NCBI GenBank assembly: GCA_020849945.1
Contig: JADZFK010000147.1
Span: 1-43,917, forward strand
Source of the DNA: Pirellulales bacterium
GTDB lineage: Bacteria; Planctomycetota; Planctomycetia; Pirellulales; Lacipirellulaceae
Reading direction: 5' to 3'
Length of the DNA stretch: 43,917 nt
Shown: positions 33,091-41,430 of the stretch, piece by piece
Position numbering within the stretch: position 1 is the stretch's first letter
Layout of the letters: every line of letters begins with the position of its first letter
The notes under the pieces: model-generated
The model's database searches: none
What the model was told of the DNA's origin: nothing
Seen by the model: the letters and a program-made list of their open reading frames with translations, nothing else
Program-made: the position numbers and the translations under genes

Positions 33091-34034
33091 CCAATCCCGA
33101 GGTTCCCATGCCACCTGTCATCCAATTGCACGACGTGATCAAGCGATTCGGTAACACTACGGCGCTTGCGGACGTTTCATTCGATGTGCCGCCGGGAGTT
33201 GTTTTTGCACTGCTAGGAGAGAACGGAGCCGGCAAGACAACGGCGATCCGGCTGATGCTCGGGCTCGAAGAGCCAACCGCCGGCGTCGTTCAGGTGCTTG
33301 GGCTCGATGGCCGCCGCAGTGGCCTCGAAATCCGCCGTCGCGTGGGATACGTCTCCGAACGTCCGACGCTTTATGAATGGATGACCCCGGCTGAAATTGG
33401 CTGGTTCACGGCCGGTTTCTATGCCGATGGCTTCGAGCATCGTTTCCGCACACTTGTGAACAACTTCCACGTGCCGCTCGACCGCCGGATCAGCCAACTC
33501 TCCAAAGGCATGCGGGCAAAGGTCTCGCTTTCGCTGGCGATGGCCCATTCACCCGAGCTACTCATTCTCGATGAACCCACTTCCGGCCTCGATACGCTGG
33601 TCCGCCGCGAATTCCTGGAAAGCATGGTCGATATCGCTGCCGAAGGCCGCACTGTGCTGCTTTCCAGCCACCAAATCGGCGAGGTCGAACGCGTGGCCGA
33701 CATCGTTGCCATCATGCACGCCGGCAAGTTGGTCGCGATCGAACGGCTCGATGAACTCAAGCGAGGCACGCACCAACTTGCCATCACCGTGGCAGAGAAC
33801 ACAGCGCCCCGGCCGGCAATCGACGGCCACGTGATCAACGAACGCCGCCGCGGCCGGCAGTGGGATGTGCTGGCCCGCGACATCGACGAGGCCGCCATCG
33901 AACGGCTGCGATTCGCGCAGGATGTGGTTGCCGTGGAATCGCGCAGCCCTTCGCTGGAAGAAATCTTCGTCGCCTACATCGGCCGCGAGGGCGGCAGCCA
34001 TACGACGGAAGAAGTCATGCAAGAAGTGCCGTGA
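33087..34034 (+). CDS. ABC transporter ATP-binding protein
   Basis: This 315-residue ATPase has Walker A GENGAGKTT, the signature LSKGMRAKVSL, and Walker B LLILDEPTSGLD, followed by the switch histidine in LLSSHQIGEVERVAD. The regulatory C-terminal extension (about 215-315) is typical of bacitracin/antibiotic-efflux type (YtrB/BcrA-like) subunits. It powers the large permease encoded about 550 bases downstream. The start overlaps the GntR stop; an internal ATG at 33108 is possible. The gap to the permease is filled by repeat R5 copy b, which is unusual inside an operon. Confidence 0.93.
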   Translation: MTNPEVPMPPVIQLHDVIKRFGNTTALADVSFDVPPGVVFALLGENGAGKTTAIRLMLGLEEPTAGVVQVLGLDGRRSGLEIRRRVGYVSERPTLYEWMTPAEIGWFTAGFYADGFEHRFRTLVNNFHVPLDRRISQLSKGMRAKVSLSLAMAHSPELLILDEPTSGLDTLVRREFLESMVDIAAEGRTVLLSSHQIGEVERVADIVAIMHAGKLVAIERLDELKRGTHQLAITVAENTAPRPAIDGHVINERRRGRQWDVLARDIDEAAIERLRFAQDVVAVESRSPSLEEIFVAYIGREGGSHTTEEVMQEVP

Positions 34035-34130
34035 GTCCAACTATAAAGCACGATGTGTTTGTCCACAATTGCCGCACATTCACAATCATATTGAAATCCG
34101 CATCTGCGAACATCCTCGCCGTCTACGGAC

Positions 34131-34532
34131 TAGTGAATTCAAACTTCAAATGCAACAGACAATTTTGGATTGGAGTTACGATAATGAGTGGGGTAATGAT
34201 GGCTCCGAAGGGGAAAGTCCTCGGTTCCTTTGCTTGTCGAACAAGTTGAGAGTGACCAGGCAATGGAATAGACAGCCCCCGGCTTTGCCGGGGGTTCGCC
34301 GCAGTATCACGAGGCGTGGATGGCTTAACCCGGCAAAGCCCGGGGATGAAAGTGGTTCTAGGCTTTGTCTCAGAACCGGTTCCGATTCGGGTAGCGGGTC
34401 GAGCAAGGCCAAGAATCCTGGGATGCGCGAACCCTCCCCCAACCCCTCCCTAAAAGGGAGGGGAGTTTTGGGACAAAGCCTAATTCCCGGACACCTTCAA
34501 CGGGTTTGTTGCAATTGAATGTTGAGTTCACC
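34131..34532. repeat. Dispersed repeat R5, copy b, inserted within the ABC operon
   Basis: The copy has GTGAATTCAAACTTCAAATGCA at the left and TTCCCGGACACCTTCAACGG, then TTTGTTGCAATTGAATGTTG at the right. AGCCCCCGGCTTTGCCGGGG lies inside. A further inverted pair (CTAGGCTTTGTCTCAGAAC near 34353 and GTTTTGGGACAAAGCCTAA near 34465) brackets extra cargo absent from copy a. It separates ATPase and permease genes. Confidence 0.8.
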
Positions 34533-34585
34533 CTTTGCGTTTTCGCGTCTTTCGTAAGATTCTGAATTGTTCGATGAGGCAACTC

Positions 34586-37500
34586 ATGTCTACCGCGATT
34601 GCTTCCCCGCCACTCAAACGTTTCCTTTGGAAAGAGTACCGCATGCTGCGTGGCCTGTGGCTGGCCGTGCTGGTGCTCGGGTTGTTGATTGACTGGCTGC
34701 TCGGTGTGCTGCTGGAACCGCCGGTTGACTTCCCTACAGCGCGGCTGTGGGTAGCCCTTGCCGTTGTAACGCTTTACGCTGCCGGCGCGGCCGCCGTGCT
34801 GTTTTCCGTCGAGCACGAAGAGCAAACCTACGACTTTCTCCGCGGCCTGCCCACCACGTGGGGCACGCTGTTTTCCGGCAAGCTGCTCGTGGCAACCATG
34901 AGTGCCGTAGTACTCGCCGCCGTATTGGCGCTGATCGGTATGATCCCCGGCGGCTTTCGACCGCCCTCGGCCATCAACATGCGAGAGGCCGCCAGCGTTC
35001 TCGGCATGGCGATCTTTGAGGCCCTTGCTTGGGGCACGCTGTGTTCGCTGCTCATTAAACGGCCCCTTGCCGCGGCACTCGTGACACTTGTTGTCGGCAC
35101 GCTCGCCGTAAGCTGGGTTGTCAGTGCGATGAGTTCATCCGCCGTGCCACTGAACGACCCTGCCTCCTATGCCGCCGCAATTCCGCTGCGGCTAGCAATA
35201 GCAGTTACCCTATTCGCACTCAGCGCGATCGTCGCAAAACACTGGCTGGAACCGAAGACGACCGCCACGAGTGCATCTACCGCCAGATTGCCAAGCGATC
35301 TTAGGTCCGTGCAACATTGCATGGAGACGATGAAGTCGCGCGCCGCATCGACCTATCAAAGCGGCCTCGCGATGGTTGTCCGGCTCCTGTGGCAATCGTG
35401 GCGAGAATCTTGGAAGTTTCTCGTGATACCCGTGGTGGTCGCCGCTGCCTGCCTGGCAATCGGCCTGTGTGGCGGATGGCTTTTTGAGGGTGTAGATCGC
35501 AGCAAAGTGTTATTTCAATTTGTGGCATTCATCCTGTTATGCAGTCTGTTGGCATCGCCCGCATTGCTTGGTGCCTTAGCGTTCAGCGCCGACCAACGGC
35601 GGGGCAGTATTCGATTCTTGGCCGAACATGCCGCCACGCCGCGCATCGTGTGGTTCAGCCGTCACATGGTGTGGTTAGGTACGCTAGCCATCATGATGAC
35701 CCTACTTGTTGTCGCCGCCGCCTCGCTGATTACGAATGTCCTGCAAAGCAATCTCCAAGATTACCAACGATCTTACGATGAGTATGAATTGGTATTGTAC
35801 CGCTATAATGTCCAAATCCTTCATGAGGCCATTTCTTCTGGCCTTTACGTTGGCACCACGGCAATGACGTTCGCATGGTGCGGCGCGCTGGCAGCCTACG
35901 CCATCGGCCAATTCTGCTCGATGCTGCTGCGGAGCGAAATCCTGTCGACATTTGCGTCTCTTGCGTTGGGGATTGTCTTGATTGCTTGGATCGCGGTGCT
36001 CATCGCATGGGGCCTCTCTGGTTGGATGTTCTTGTTACCGCTGGCCGTGGCCTTTTTGTGGGCCACGTGGCTGCGCGTACCCTATTGGATCGTCGGCCGC
36101 AACTCCTGGCGAACTTGGGCCTGGCCGACCGTGGTGATCAGCGGCACCCTCGCCATGGTAGGTATCATGTTGCCGCTGGTGCGACTCCACCAGGTGCGCA
36201 GCGTTCCCAATCCTCTCCTTGAACGGACGGGGCCAGTTACGGTCACGCCGGAAGTAACCGCATTTTCCAAGAAGTATGAAGCAGAGGCAACCGCCACGGT
36301 CGAGATGTATCTGAAAGCCGCGAGAGTATTGCAGACCGGCATCGAACGGAATCCTCTCGATCCTTGGAATCGTGAAGAATTCCATCGATCGATCGATGAA
36401 AGCGGAGAACCTTCCGTCGAGAACGTACTCGGCATCGCAGAAGACAAAATCCCTCAGGATCAACGAGCGGCGTTTCAGGCCGCCAAGAATAAGTTTCTTG
36501 AACGATGGAAGGAAAATCACACTGAAGCGCTGAAAACTGCAACGGTGGCAAGTGAGCGCCCGTTGTGCCGATTCAACTTCCCAACTACTTGGCCGGAGAA
36601 GGATCGCCTGAATCGATCGACCGCAGCAGAGATAATACCGCAGAACGGGGGAGACTATCCAGCAATAGCTGGGCTGCTCTGGGAGTTGATCTACGCCCCA
36701 ATCGAATATGGTGGTCAGATCGATATCAATCAATTGTTCACTGCCCTGCTGCTAAACTATCACATGCGGTTGGAGCAGCCGACCACGATTGCCCTTGACC
36801 GACTTCGGTTTGAGCGGATGATCTTGGCGCAAATTGCCAATTGGGCCGGCCAACATGATCGCACAAACGAAGAACGCCGAACGGCACTTGAGAAGCTCCA
36901 AACCCAGATTCGCCGGCAAGCCAATTTTGCCAACAGCTTCTTCGCAGACCGCAATGCCATCCGCAAAGTCGTCAACGGCGATGAATCTCCCTGGGTTCTC
37001 GCACAAGAACGTAACGCTAGCTTGGCAAAGCTCGCCTTTGTTGCCAATGAACTGCCTTGGGAACGCGAGCGGGCGCTCGTCGCGCTCGATCTCATCACGG
37101 CCCAAAACCAGCAGAACGCACTTGGGTTAATCAACGCAATGTGCAAGGCAATGGAGAAAGGAACTGATAGATCCTCCTATGCATTGCGGCAGTGGTTTCG
37201 CCCATGGGATCGCCCCGAGATGTGGCTAACGCAACAACCAGCGGCAGCCACGAGTTATCTCGTCAGTATGGAGTACCAACTGCGTGCGCCCGTGAATTAC
37301 TTGTTCCTGGAATACTGCCACACCGTGACTGCCGAACGCGCGACGATCCTGCAAATCGCGCTGGCCATGTATCGGGCCGACCACAATGAATATCCGCCCA
37401 CGCTTGAATCGCTCGTACCCGAGTATCTCACACAATTGCCACGGGATCCCTATTCAGTACAAAATTTTGAGTATCGTGCTGGAGGATTGGAAAGGCCATT

Positions 37501-37777
37501 GGCGGTCTGGGGAGTTAGCTCCAGCGACATGATTCCGCCGCACACGCCGCTCTTGTGGAGCATTGGCCCTAACGAATTCTACATGCAAGAATACCAAAAG
37601 CTCGCGGCAAACGATGCCGGCGATTCTGAAAGTGCTGATCCTGAAGACAGGGCCATGCGGAACAGGTCCGATCGTGTATCCGACTCGACCTATTACGTGT
37701 TCGAAAGGGAAAGTTCGACGTGCCTGTTCTACCCCAGTTCCCATTTCCGAGAGTTCGTCTTCACGCTGCCAAAGTAA
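34586..37777 (+). CDS. Giant ABC-2 type permease with large C-terminal soluble domain
   Basis: From ATG 34586 (GAGG 6 bases upstream) the product is 1063 residues. The first half is a double-length permease: an ABC-2 core beginning KRFLWKEYRMLRGLWLAVLV, membrane segments to about 210, a cytoplasmic linker, and a second set of helices from about 275 to 540. The second half is soluble and charged, with no family I know. Near 930-985, ERATILQIALAMYRADHNEY, then PPTLESLVPEYLTQLPRDPY is the same pseudopilin-like module that ends the protein at 16036. Exporter permeases of this family are normally 250-700 residues, so the appended domain is remarkable. With its ATPase it probably exports a lipid, peptide or envelope component. 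Confidence 0.85.
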   Translation: MSTAIASPPLKRFLWKEYRMLRGLWLAVLVLGLLIDWLLGVLLEPPVDFPTARLWVALAVVTLYAAGAAAVLFSVEHEEQTYDFLRGLPTTWGTLFSGKLLVATMSAVVLAAVLALIGMIPGGFRPPSAINMREAASVLGMAIFEALAWGTLCSLLIKRPLAAALVTLVVGTLAVSWVVSAMSSSAVPLNDPASYAAAIPLRLAIAVTLFALSAIVAKHWLEPKTTATSASTARLPSDLRSVQHCMETMKSRAASTYQSGLAMVVRLLWQSWRESWKFLVIPVVVAAACLAIGLCGGWLFEGVDRSKVLFQFVAFILLCSLLASPALLGALAFSADQRRGSIRFLAEHAATPRIVWFSRHMVWLGTLAIMMTLLVVAAASLITNVLQSNLQDYQRSYDEYELVLYRYNVQILHEAISSGLYVGTTAMTFAWCGALAAYAIGQFCSMLLRSEILSTFASLALGIVLIAWIAVLIAWGLSGWMFLLPLAVAFLWATWLRVPYWIVGRNSWRTWAWPTVVISGTLAMVGIMLPLVRLHQVRSVPNPLLERTGPVTVTPEVTAFSKKYEAEATATVEMYLKAARVLQTGIERNPLDPWNREEFHRSIDESGEPSVENVLGIAEDKIPQDQRAAFQAAKNKFLERWKENHTEALKTATVASERPLCRFNFPTTWPEKDRLNRSTAAEIIPQNGGDYPAIAGLLWELIYAPIEYGGQIDINQLFTALLLNYHMRLEQPTTIALDRLRFERMILAQIANWAGQHDRTNEERRTALEKLQTQIRRQANFANSFFADRNAIRKVVNGDESPWVLAQERNASLAKLAFVANELPWERERALVALDLITAQNQQNALGLINAMCKAMEKGTDRSSYALRQWFRPWDRPEMWLTQQPAAATSYLVSMEYQLRAPVNYLFLEYCHTVTAERATILQIALAMYRADHNEYPPTLESLVPEYLTQLPRDPYSVQNFEYRAGGLERPLAVWGVSSSDMIPPHTPLLWSIGPNEFYMQEYQKLAANDAGDSESADPEDRAMRNRSDRVSDSTYYVFERESSTCLFYPSSHFREFVFTLPK

Positions 37778-38142
37778 ACGAGTTCCGGTCGATTCCGTTG
37801 TGGCACGGACTTTCTTCCGTACCACGGGCAATACAAACGCCCACGCTTCCGAGTCGGTCCTGCGAGCCGATCCGAGTAGGTCCCGCGAGCCGAGCGGGAC
37901 TCGGCTTGCCCAAGCCGGCCCCTGTTCTGACTCGATCTACAGTCTTTGCCACCGGCAGGGGCATGATTTTGGATGCCGCGGCTATGTTTGTGGGGTGACG
38001 CGGAGGCGCGAATCGGGATAGAATCGCAGTCCAACGGGGTACCGGCAACATGTGCCACTTGGTCGGCTTGGCCGGCTTGGTTGGCCGTGGGAATGCTTTC
38101 CCCCTTCCGCCTTCGCCCTTCCACCTTTGCCCTGCCGTTCCC
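37778..38142. other. Spacer between the ABC permease and folD
   Basis: It holds an R6 palindrome (GTGGCACGGACTTTCTTCCG, 37800-37825), and around 37879-37901 GTCCCGCGAGCCGAGCGGGAC, a further hairpin. The first is close enough to the permease stop to act as a terminator. No gene is supported. The folD leader has no Shine-Dalgarno. Confidence 0.5.
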
Positions 38143-39006
38143 ATGCCCGCATCTGTTCTCGATGGCAAGCGACTTGCCGAGCAACTTCGCGCCGAGTTGG
38201 CGGAGGAGGTGATCGAGTTCATCCAGAACAACGGCGCGGTGCCCTGCCTGGCGGCGGTGCTTGTGGGAGAGGACCCGGCGAGTGAAGTTTACGTTCGCAA
38301 CAAACGCCGCGCGTGCGAGGCGGTCGGCATCGAAAGCCAGCTTCATCGGCTTGCGGCCGACGCCTCGGCCGACGATCTCCTGAAGCTCATCGCCAAGCTC
38401 AACAAGGATACCGAAGTCCACGGCATTTTGGTGCAGTTGCCGCTGCCGAAACAGATCGATAAGAATCGGGTGCTTTCGGCGGTAAGCCCGAATAAGGATG
38501 TCGATGCCTTCCATCCCGAGAACGTGGGTCGGCTCGTGCAAGGTCGGCCTCGCTTTCTGCCTTGTACGCCCCAAGGCGTGCAACAACTTCTAGTTCGGAA
38601 TGAGATCGAGATTGCGGGCAAGCACGTGGTAGTGCTGGGGCGAAGCGAAATCGTCGGTCGGCCGCTCTCGATCATGCTTTCGCAACCCGGGCCTGGCGGC
38701 GATGCCACGGTTACGCTTTGCCACAGCCGCACGCGCGACCTCGCGGCGATCACGCGCGAGGCCGACATCCTGGTCGTCGCGATCGGACGGCCGAAGTTTA
38801 TCACCGCCGAGATGGTCAAGCCGGGGGGCGTCGTCATCGATGTCGGGATCAATCGCACCGAGAACGGCGTGGTGGGCGACGTGGATTACAACGCGGTGGC
38901 CCAAGTGGCTGGTGCCATCACGCCGGTGCCCGGCGGAGTCGGCCCCCTCACCATCGCCATGCTCCTCCGGAACACGCTCGTGGCAGCCGAATCGCTCGAA
39001 ACCTGA
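38143..39006 (+). CDS. folD: Bifunctional methylenetetrahydrofolate dehydrogenase / cyclohydrolase FolD
   Basis: From ATG 38143 the enzyme has 287 residues, the usual FolD size. It interconverts 5,10-methylene- and 10-formyl-tetrahydrofolate for purine and one-carbon metabolism in the cytoplasm. Family blocks are LVGEDPASEVYVRNKRRAC with the catalytic lysine, HGILVQLPLPKQID, PCTPQGVQQLL, the NADP-binding VVVLGRSEIVGRPLSIMLSQ, and VGDVDYNAVAQVAGAITPVP plus GGVGPLTIAMLLRNT. The longer frame from 38050 adds repeat-like sequence. It is monocistronic. Confidence 0.97.
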   Translation: MPASVLDGKRLAEQLRAELAEEVIEFIQNNGAVPCLAAVLVGEDPASEVYVRNKRRACEAVGIESQLHRLAADASADDLLKLIAKLNKDTEVHGILVQLPLPKQIDKNRVLSAVSPNKDVDAFHPENVGRLVQGRPRFLPCTPQGVQQLLVRNEIEIAGKHVVVLGRSEIVGRPLSIMLSQPGPGGDATVTLCHSRTRDLAAITREADILVVAIGRPKFITAEMVKPGGVVIDVGINRTENGVVGDVDYNAVAQVAGAITPVPGGVGPLTIAMLLRNTLVAAESLET

Positions 39007-39054
39007 CGCCGCTTCTGGCTTTCGCGGCCGTTGTTCAGGCCATCTCGATCATTC

Positions 39055-39248
39055 GCTAACCCGGATTTCTCGCCACGGAGCGCACCGAGGTCACGGAGTA
39101 CAAGCCAAGAGATCGTTTGAAGCAAGGCCAACCGCCCGTAGCTACGAGACAGGGTATTTCCGCCGTTCCTTGTGGTAGGGGTACTTGCTACTGGTTTTCT
39201 CCGCGGCTCCGTGCCTCCGTGGTTTTGATTGTGAGAAATGCGGACTAA
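39055..39248 (-). repeat. Dispersed repeat R3, copy b (inverted)
   Basis: Reading the minus strand, this is the unit at 7634-7809 with the same inner strings (CAGTAGCAAGTACCCCTACC, CGTAGCTACGGGCG). It lies in the convergent gap between folD and the PEP-CTERM gene. The remaining bases to 39354 contain no gene. Confidence 0.85.
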
Positions 39249-39354
39249 GTTCGTTGCGGCACGATTCGCAACAGCCGACGGCGGAAGCCCGCAGTTCTAC
39301 GTCGGCAAACGAGTCCAGAAAGAAAATGGCATTCCCCGCAATAGGTTCTGGTTA

Positions 39355-40089
39355 TCACCTGTTCCGATAGCCAAGAACAAACAGGGATAGGATACCAATG
39401 GCACCCAGCAAGAAAGACGCCGGCTCTGGAATTGGGTAGACCATGGGGCTCATCAGAATAAGTGCGATCTGCGGCGGCATCAGACGGTCGCGTCCCAGGC
39501 CGTCTGGATAAATGTTTTCAATGCCTTCATAGCGCTTCCGGAAGTCGCCACCCGCCATAAGATTGCTCGACTTGCCGAACGGATCATCCGGGTCGGGGAT
39601 TCCAAAGTGTTCGCTATACCCCAGAGCATGGCCAAGCTCGTGGAAGGGAACATCACGCTGCCCTTCTCCACCGCCTTGAGAACGAAGGTAAGGCCAATTG
39701 AGGAATATCCTCGTCGAACCTTGAGTTGTGCCATCCGCGGTCATGTTCTGGGCAAACCACATATTGACGACGGTGGGATCGTTACTTCCGCCATAGGCAG
39801 CCGGGTTACTAATCATCAGGCCTCGTTCACACTGGTCAAGGCTCAGAAGGGCCTCATTGTACACCGCAGACCACGGAAGGAAGTGCAGATCGATGCCAGC
39901 CTGGGCCCAAATCTTGTCGCCGACATCTTCCCAAACCTCGCCATCGTTATTCGCACAAACGGTACCATCGTTATTGCAGATATTGATCGGCAAGATATCG
40001 ACGCGCCAGTTCGCAGCTGCGTTCACATGCGAGGTTGGAGCAAGGCAAGGCAGAGCAAGCAACATTGCGAACGTGAATTGTGTTTTCAT
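39355..40089 (-). CDS. PEP-CTERM-anchored metzincin-type metalloprotease
   Basis: The 244-residue product starts at ATG 40089 with a signal peptide (MKTQFTFAMLLALPCLAP). The body contains HELGHALGYSEHFG, the HExxHxxGxxH zinc site of metzincins, followed by SNLMAGG, a plausible Met-turn. Four cysteines (two in ICNNDGTVC, one in LDQCERG) occur before it. The C-terminus is a PEP-CTERM sorting signal: PIPEPASFLLGAIG, a hydrophobic helix, and the basic tail YRNR, recognised by exosortase. So it is a secreted protease sorted to the cell surface. It is small for the family and may act on a surface protein or matrix. The plus-strand ORF overlapping it is a shadow. Confidence 0.9.
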   Translation of the reverse strand: MKTQFTFAMLLALPCLAPTSHVNAAANWRVDILPINICNNDGTVCANNDGEVWEDVGDKIWAQAGIDLHFLPWSAVYNEALLSLDQCERGLMISNPAAYGGSNDPTVVNMWFAQNMTADGTTQGSTRIFLNWPYLRSQGGGEGQRDVPFHELGHALGYSEHFGIPDPDDPFGKSSNLMAGGDFRKRYEGIENIYPDGLGRDRLMPPQIALILMSPMVYPIPEPASFLLGAIGILSLFVLGYRNR

Positions 40090-40900
40090 GAGTCGATACC
40101 TGAAGGCGAAGAGAAGGAAGGCGATAAGAACAGCAGTGGCAAGTATCTGAACGACCAACTTACGCCCAACAAGATTCCCGAAGAAGGCATGTTTCCCGAC
40201 CGGTTACGAGGGGGCGATAGCCGGCATTTTAGGCTCGGCCAATTCCAGCCGTCAATCTTTTTTTCATCATGCAGGGGCTTCCGCATTTCGGAGGGAGTTC
40301 GAAAACTCGGGCGGCAACGTTTCCGCGAGCCGCCATCGGAAACCGGCTGTTCTACGACGGCGATTTCGTTCTTGCGACAGTCGAATCGCCTGCTTCTGCC
40401 GTCGGCTATGGAAATCGTTGCCCTGCTCCATTCCCAATTGACAACTCAACGAACTTGCACCGTGGTTCTTAGGCAGTAGTTTCTAGGACTTTTGCTTGGC
40501 CTTCGCCGCCATTCCCATGTGAAACGAGGTTTTTCAATGTCGCGTCTGTATTGAGTGACTTTGAAAAACCTCGGCGCGACTCCGGAGACTCTGGGAAATG
40601 CGGGCGATTGCTAGCTGTGAAAGTGCTAGAAACTACGGGATAGCGGTCGAGTTGTTCGGAAGTCAGAATGAGACGTGCGCCATCGTTCTGATGGCGCACA
40701 ACCGTGCTGAAATCGGGCTGCCGACACGCTCCGTTGTGTTCGTAACTCGTTGCCCAGAAACAGCTTCGGCAGCGTTTGGCCGCACCTTGGCATGCCATCT
40801 GCATTGGGTAGGAAAGCAACAAACCGGCCTGCAATTTCGCAGTCGGTCGTTTTCACACCTCGTGGAGTCGGGCGCGGTGGCGCCTCAGGGAGAAGAATCG
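40090..40900. other. Long spacer between PEP-CTERM and His-rich genes
   Basis: This 811-base gap carries no gene I can support. CGAGGTTTTTCAA (40525-40537) and TTGAAAAACCTCG (40561-40573) form a perfect 13-bp inverted repeat around a 23-base loop, possibly a terminator or protein-binding site. The gap should also carry promoters for both flanking genes. Confidence 0.4.
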
Positions 40901-41188
40901 ATGTTGAAAAGAGTTTTACTTTCCGTTTCGTTTGTTGCGACGCTCGCCATCGCCAGTTTGGCCATGAATAGCCAGGCCAGCGCACGCCACGATCATCACG
41001 GCTGCGGATCGCGGGGCGTGTACTATTCCGCGTATCCGGGGTACGCTTCGTATTACGGATATGCACCGCGAATCAACTATTACCCCGGCTCGTATCCTGT
41101 TTATTACGGTACGCCCTACTGGGGACATCACCACCATCACCATCATGGCCATCACGACAGTGGCATCCACGTATCGTTTGGATTCTAA
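40901..41188 (+). CDS. Small secreted Gly/Tyr/His-rich protein
   Basis: ATG 40901 follows AGGGAGAAG and begins a signal peptide (LKRVLLSVSFVATLAIASLA), giving 95 residues. After cleavage the mature part is only about 65 residues. It is rich in Tyr, Gly and Pro (VYYSAYPGYASYYGYAPRIN) and ends with a run of histidines (GHHHHHHHGHHDSGIHV). Such runs bind transition metals. The gene stands alone. I do not recognise a family. Long upstream in-frame sequence to 40598 is not protein-like. Confidence 0.75.
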   Translation: MLKRVLLSVSFVATLAIASLAMNSQASARHDHHGCGSRGVYYSAYPGYASYYGYAPRINYYPGSYPVYYGTPYWGHHHHHHHGHHDSGIHVSFGF

Positions 41189-41220
41189 CCACAGCTGAGA
41201 ACCCTTCCGCACTCAACCAA

Positions 41221-41277
41221 CAGCCGCCTGCCACACATCGCCTGACCCGCGAGTCGTGGCATCGCGGCTGGTTTTTA
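41221..41277 (+). terminator. Hairpin with T-tract after the His-rich gene
   Basis: CAGCCGC (41221-41227) and GCGGCTG (41264-41270) are inverted, with an inner partial stem, and GTTTTTATT follows at once, as in an intrinsic terminator. It lies about 30 bases beyond the stop codon. Confidence 0.5.
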
Positions 41278-41430
41278 TTGGGGGGAGCGGTAGGGTTGTA
41301 GCGAAGGCTGTAGGGTTGGCTATGAATTGGCGTCCGGTTGTAGCGGTTGTGTGGGGCGATGGTTCGCCTGAGCGCTTGCGGTCAATTATACTTGGGGAGA
41401 TATCCACTCCATCACCCCTGCCTGGATCGT

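Noticed and set aside
39607-40479. 290-codon plus-strand ORF
   Set aside because: Antisense to the PEP-CTERM metalloprotease and without recognisable domains.
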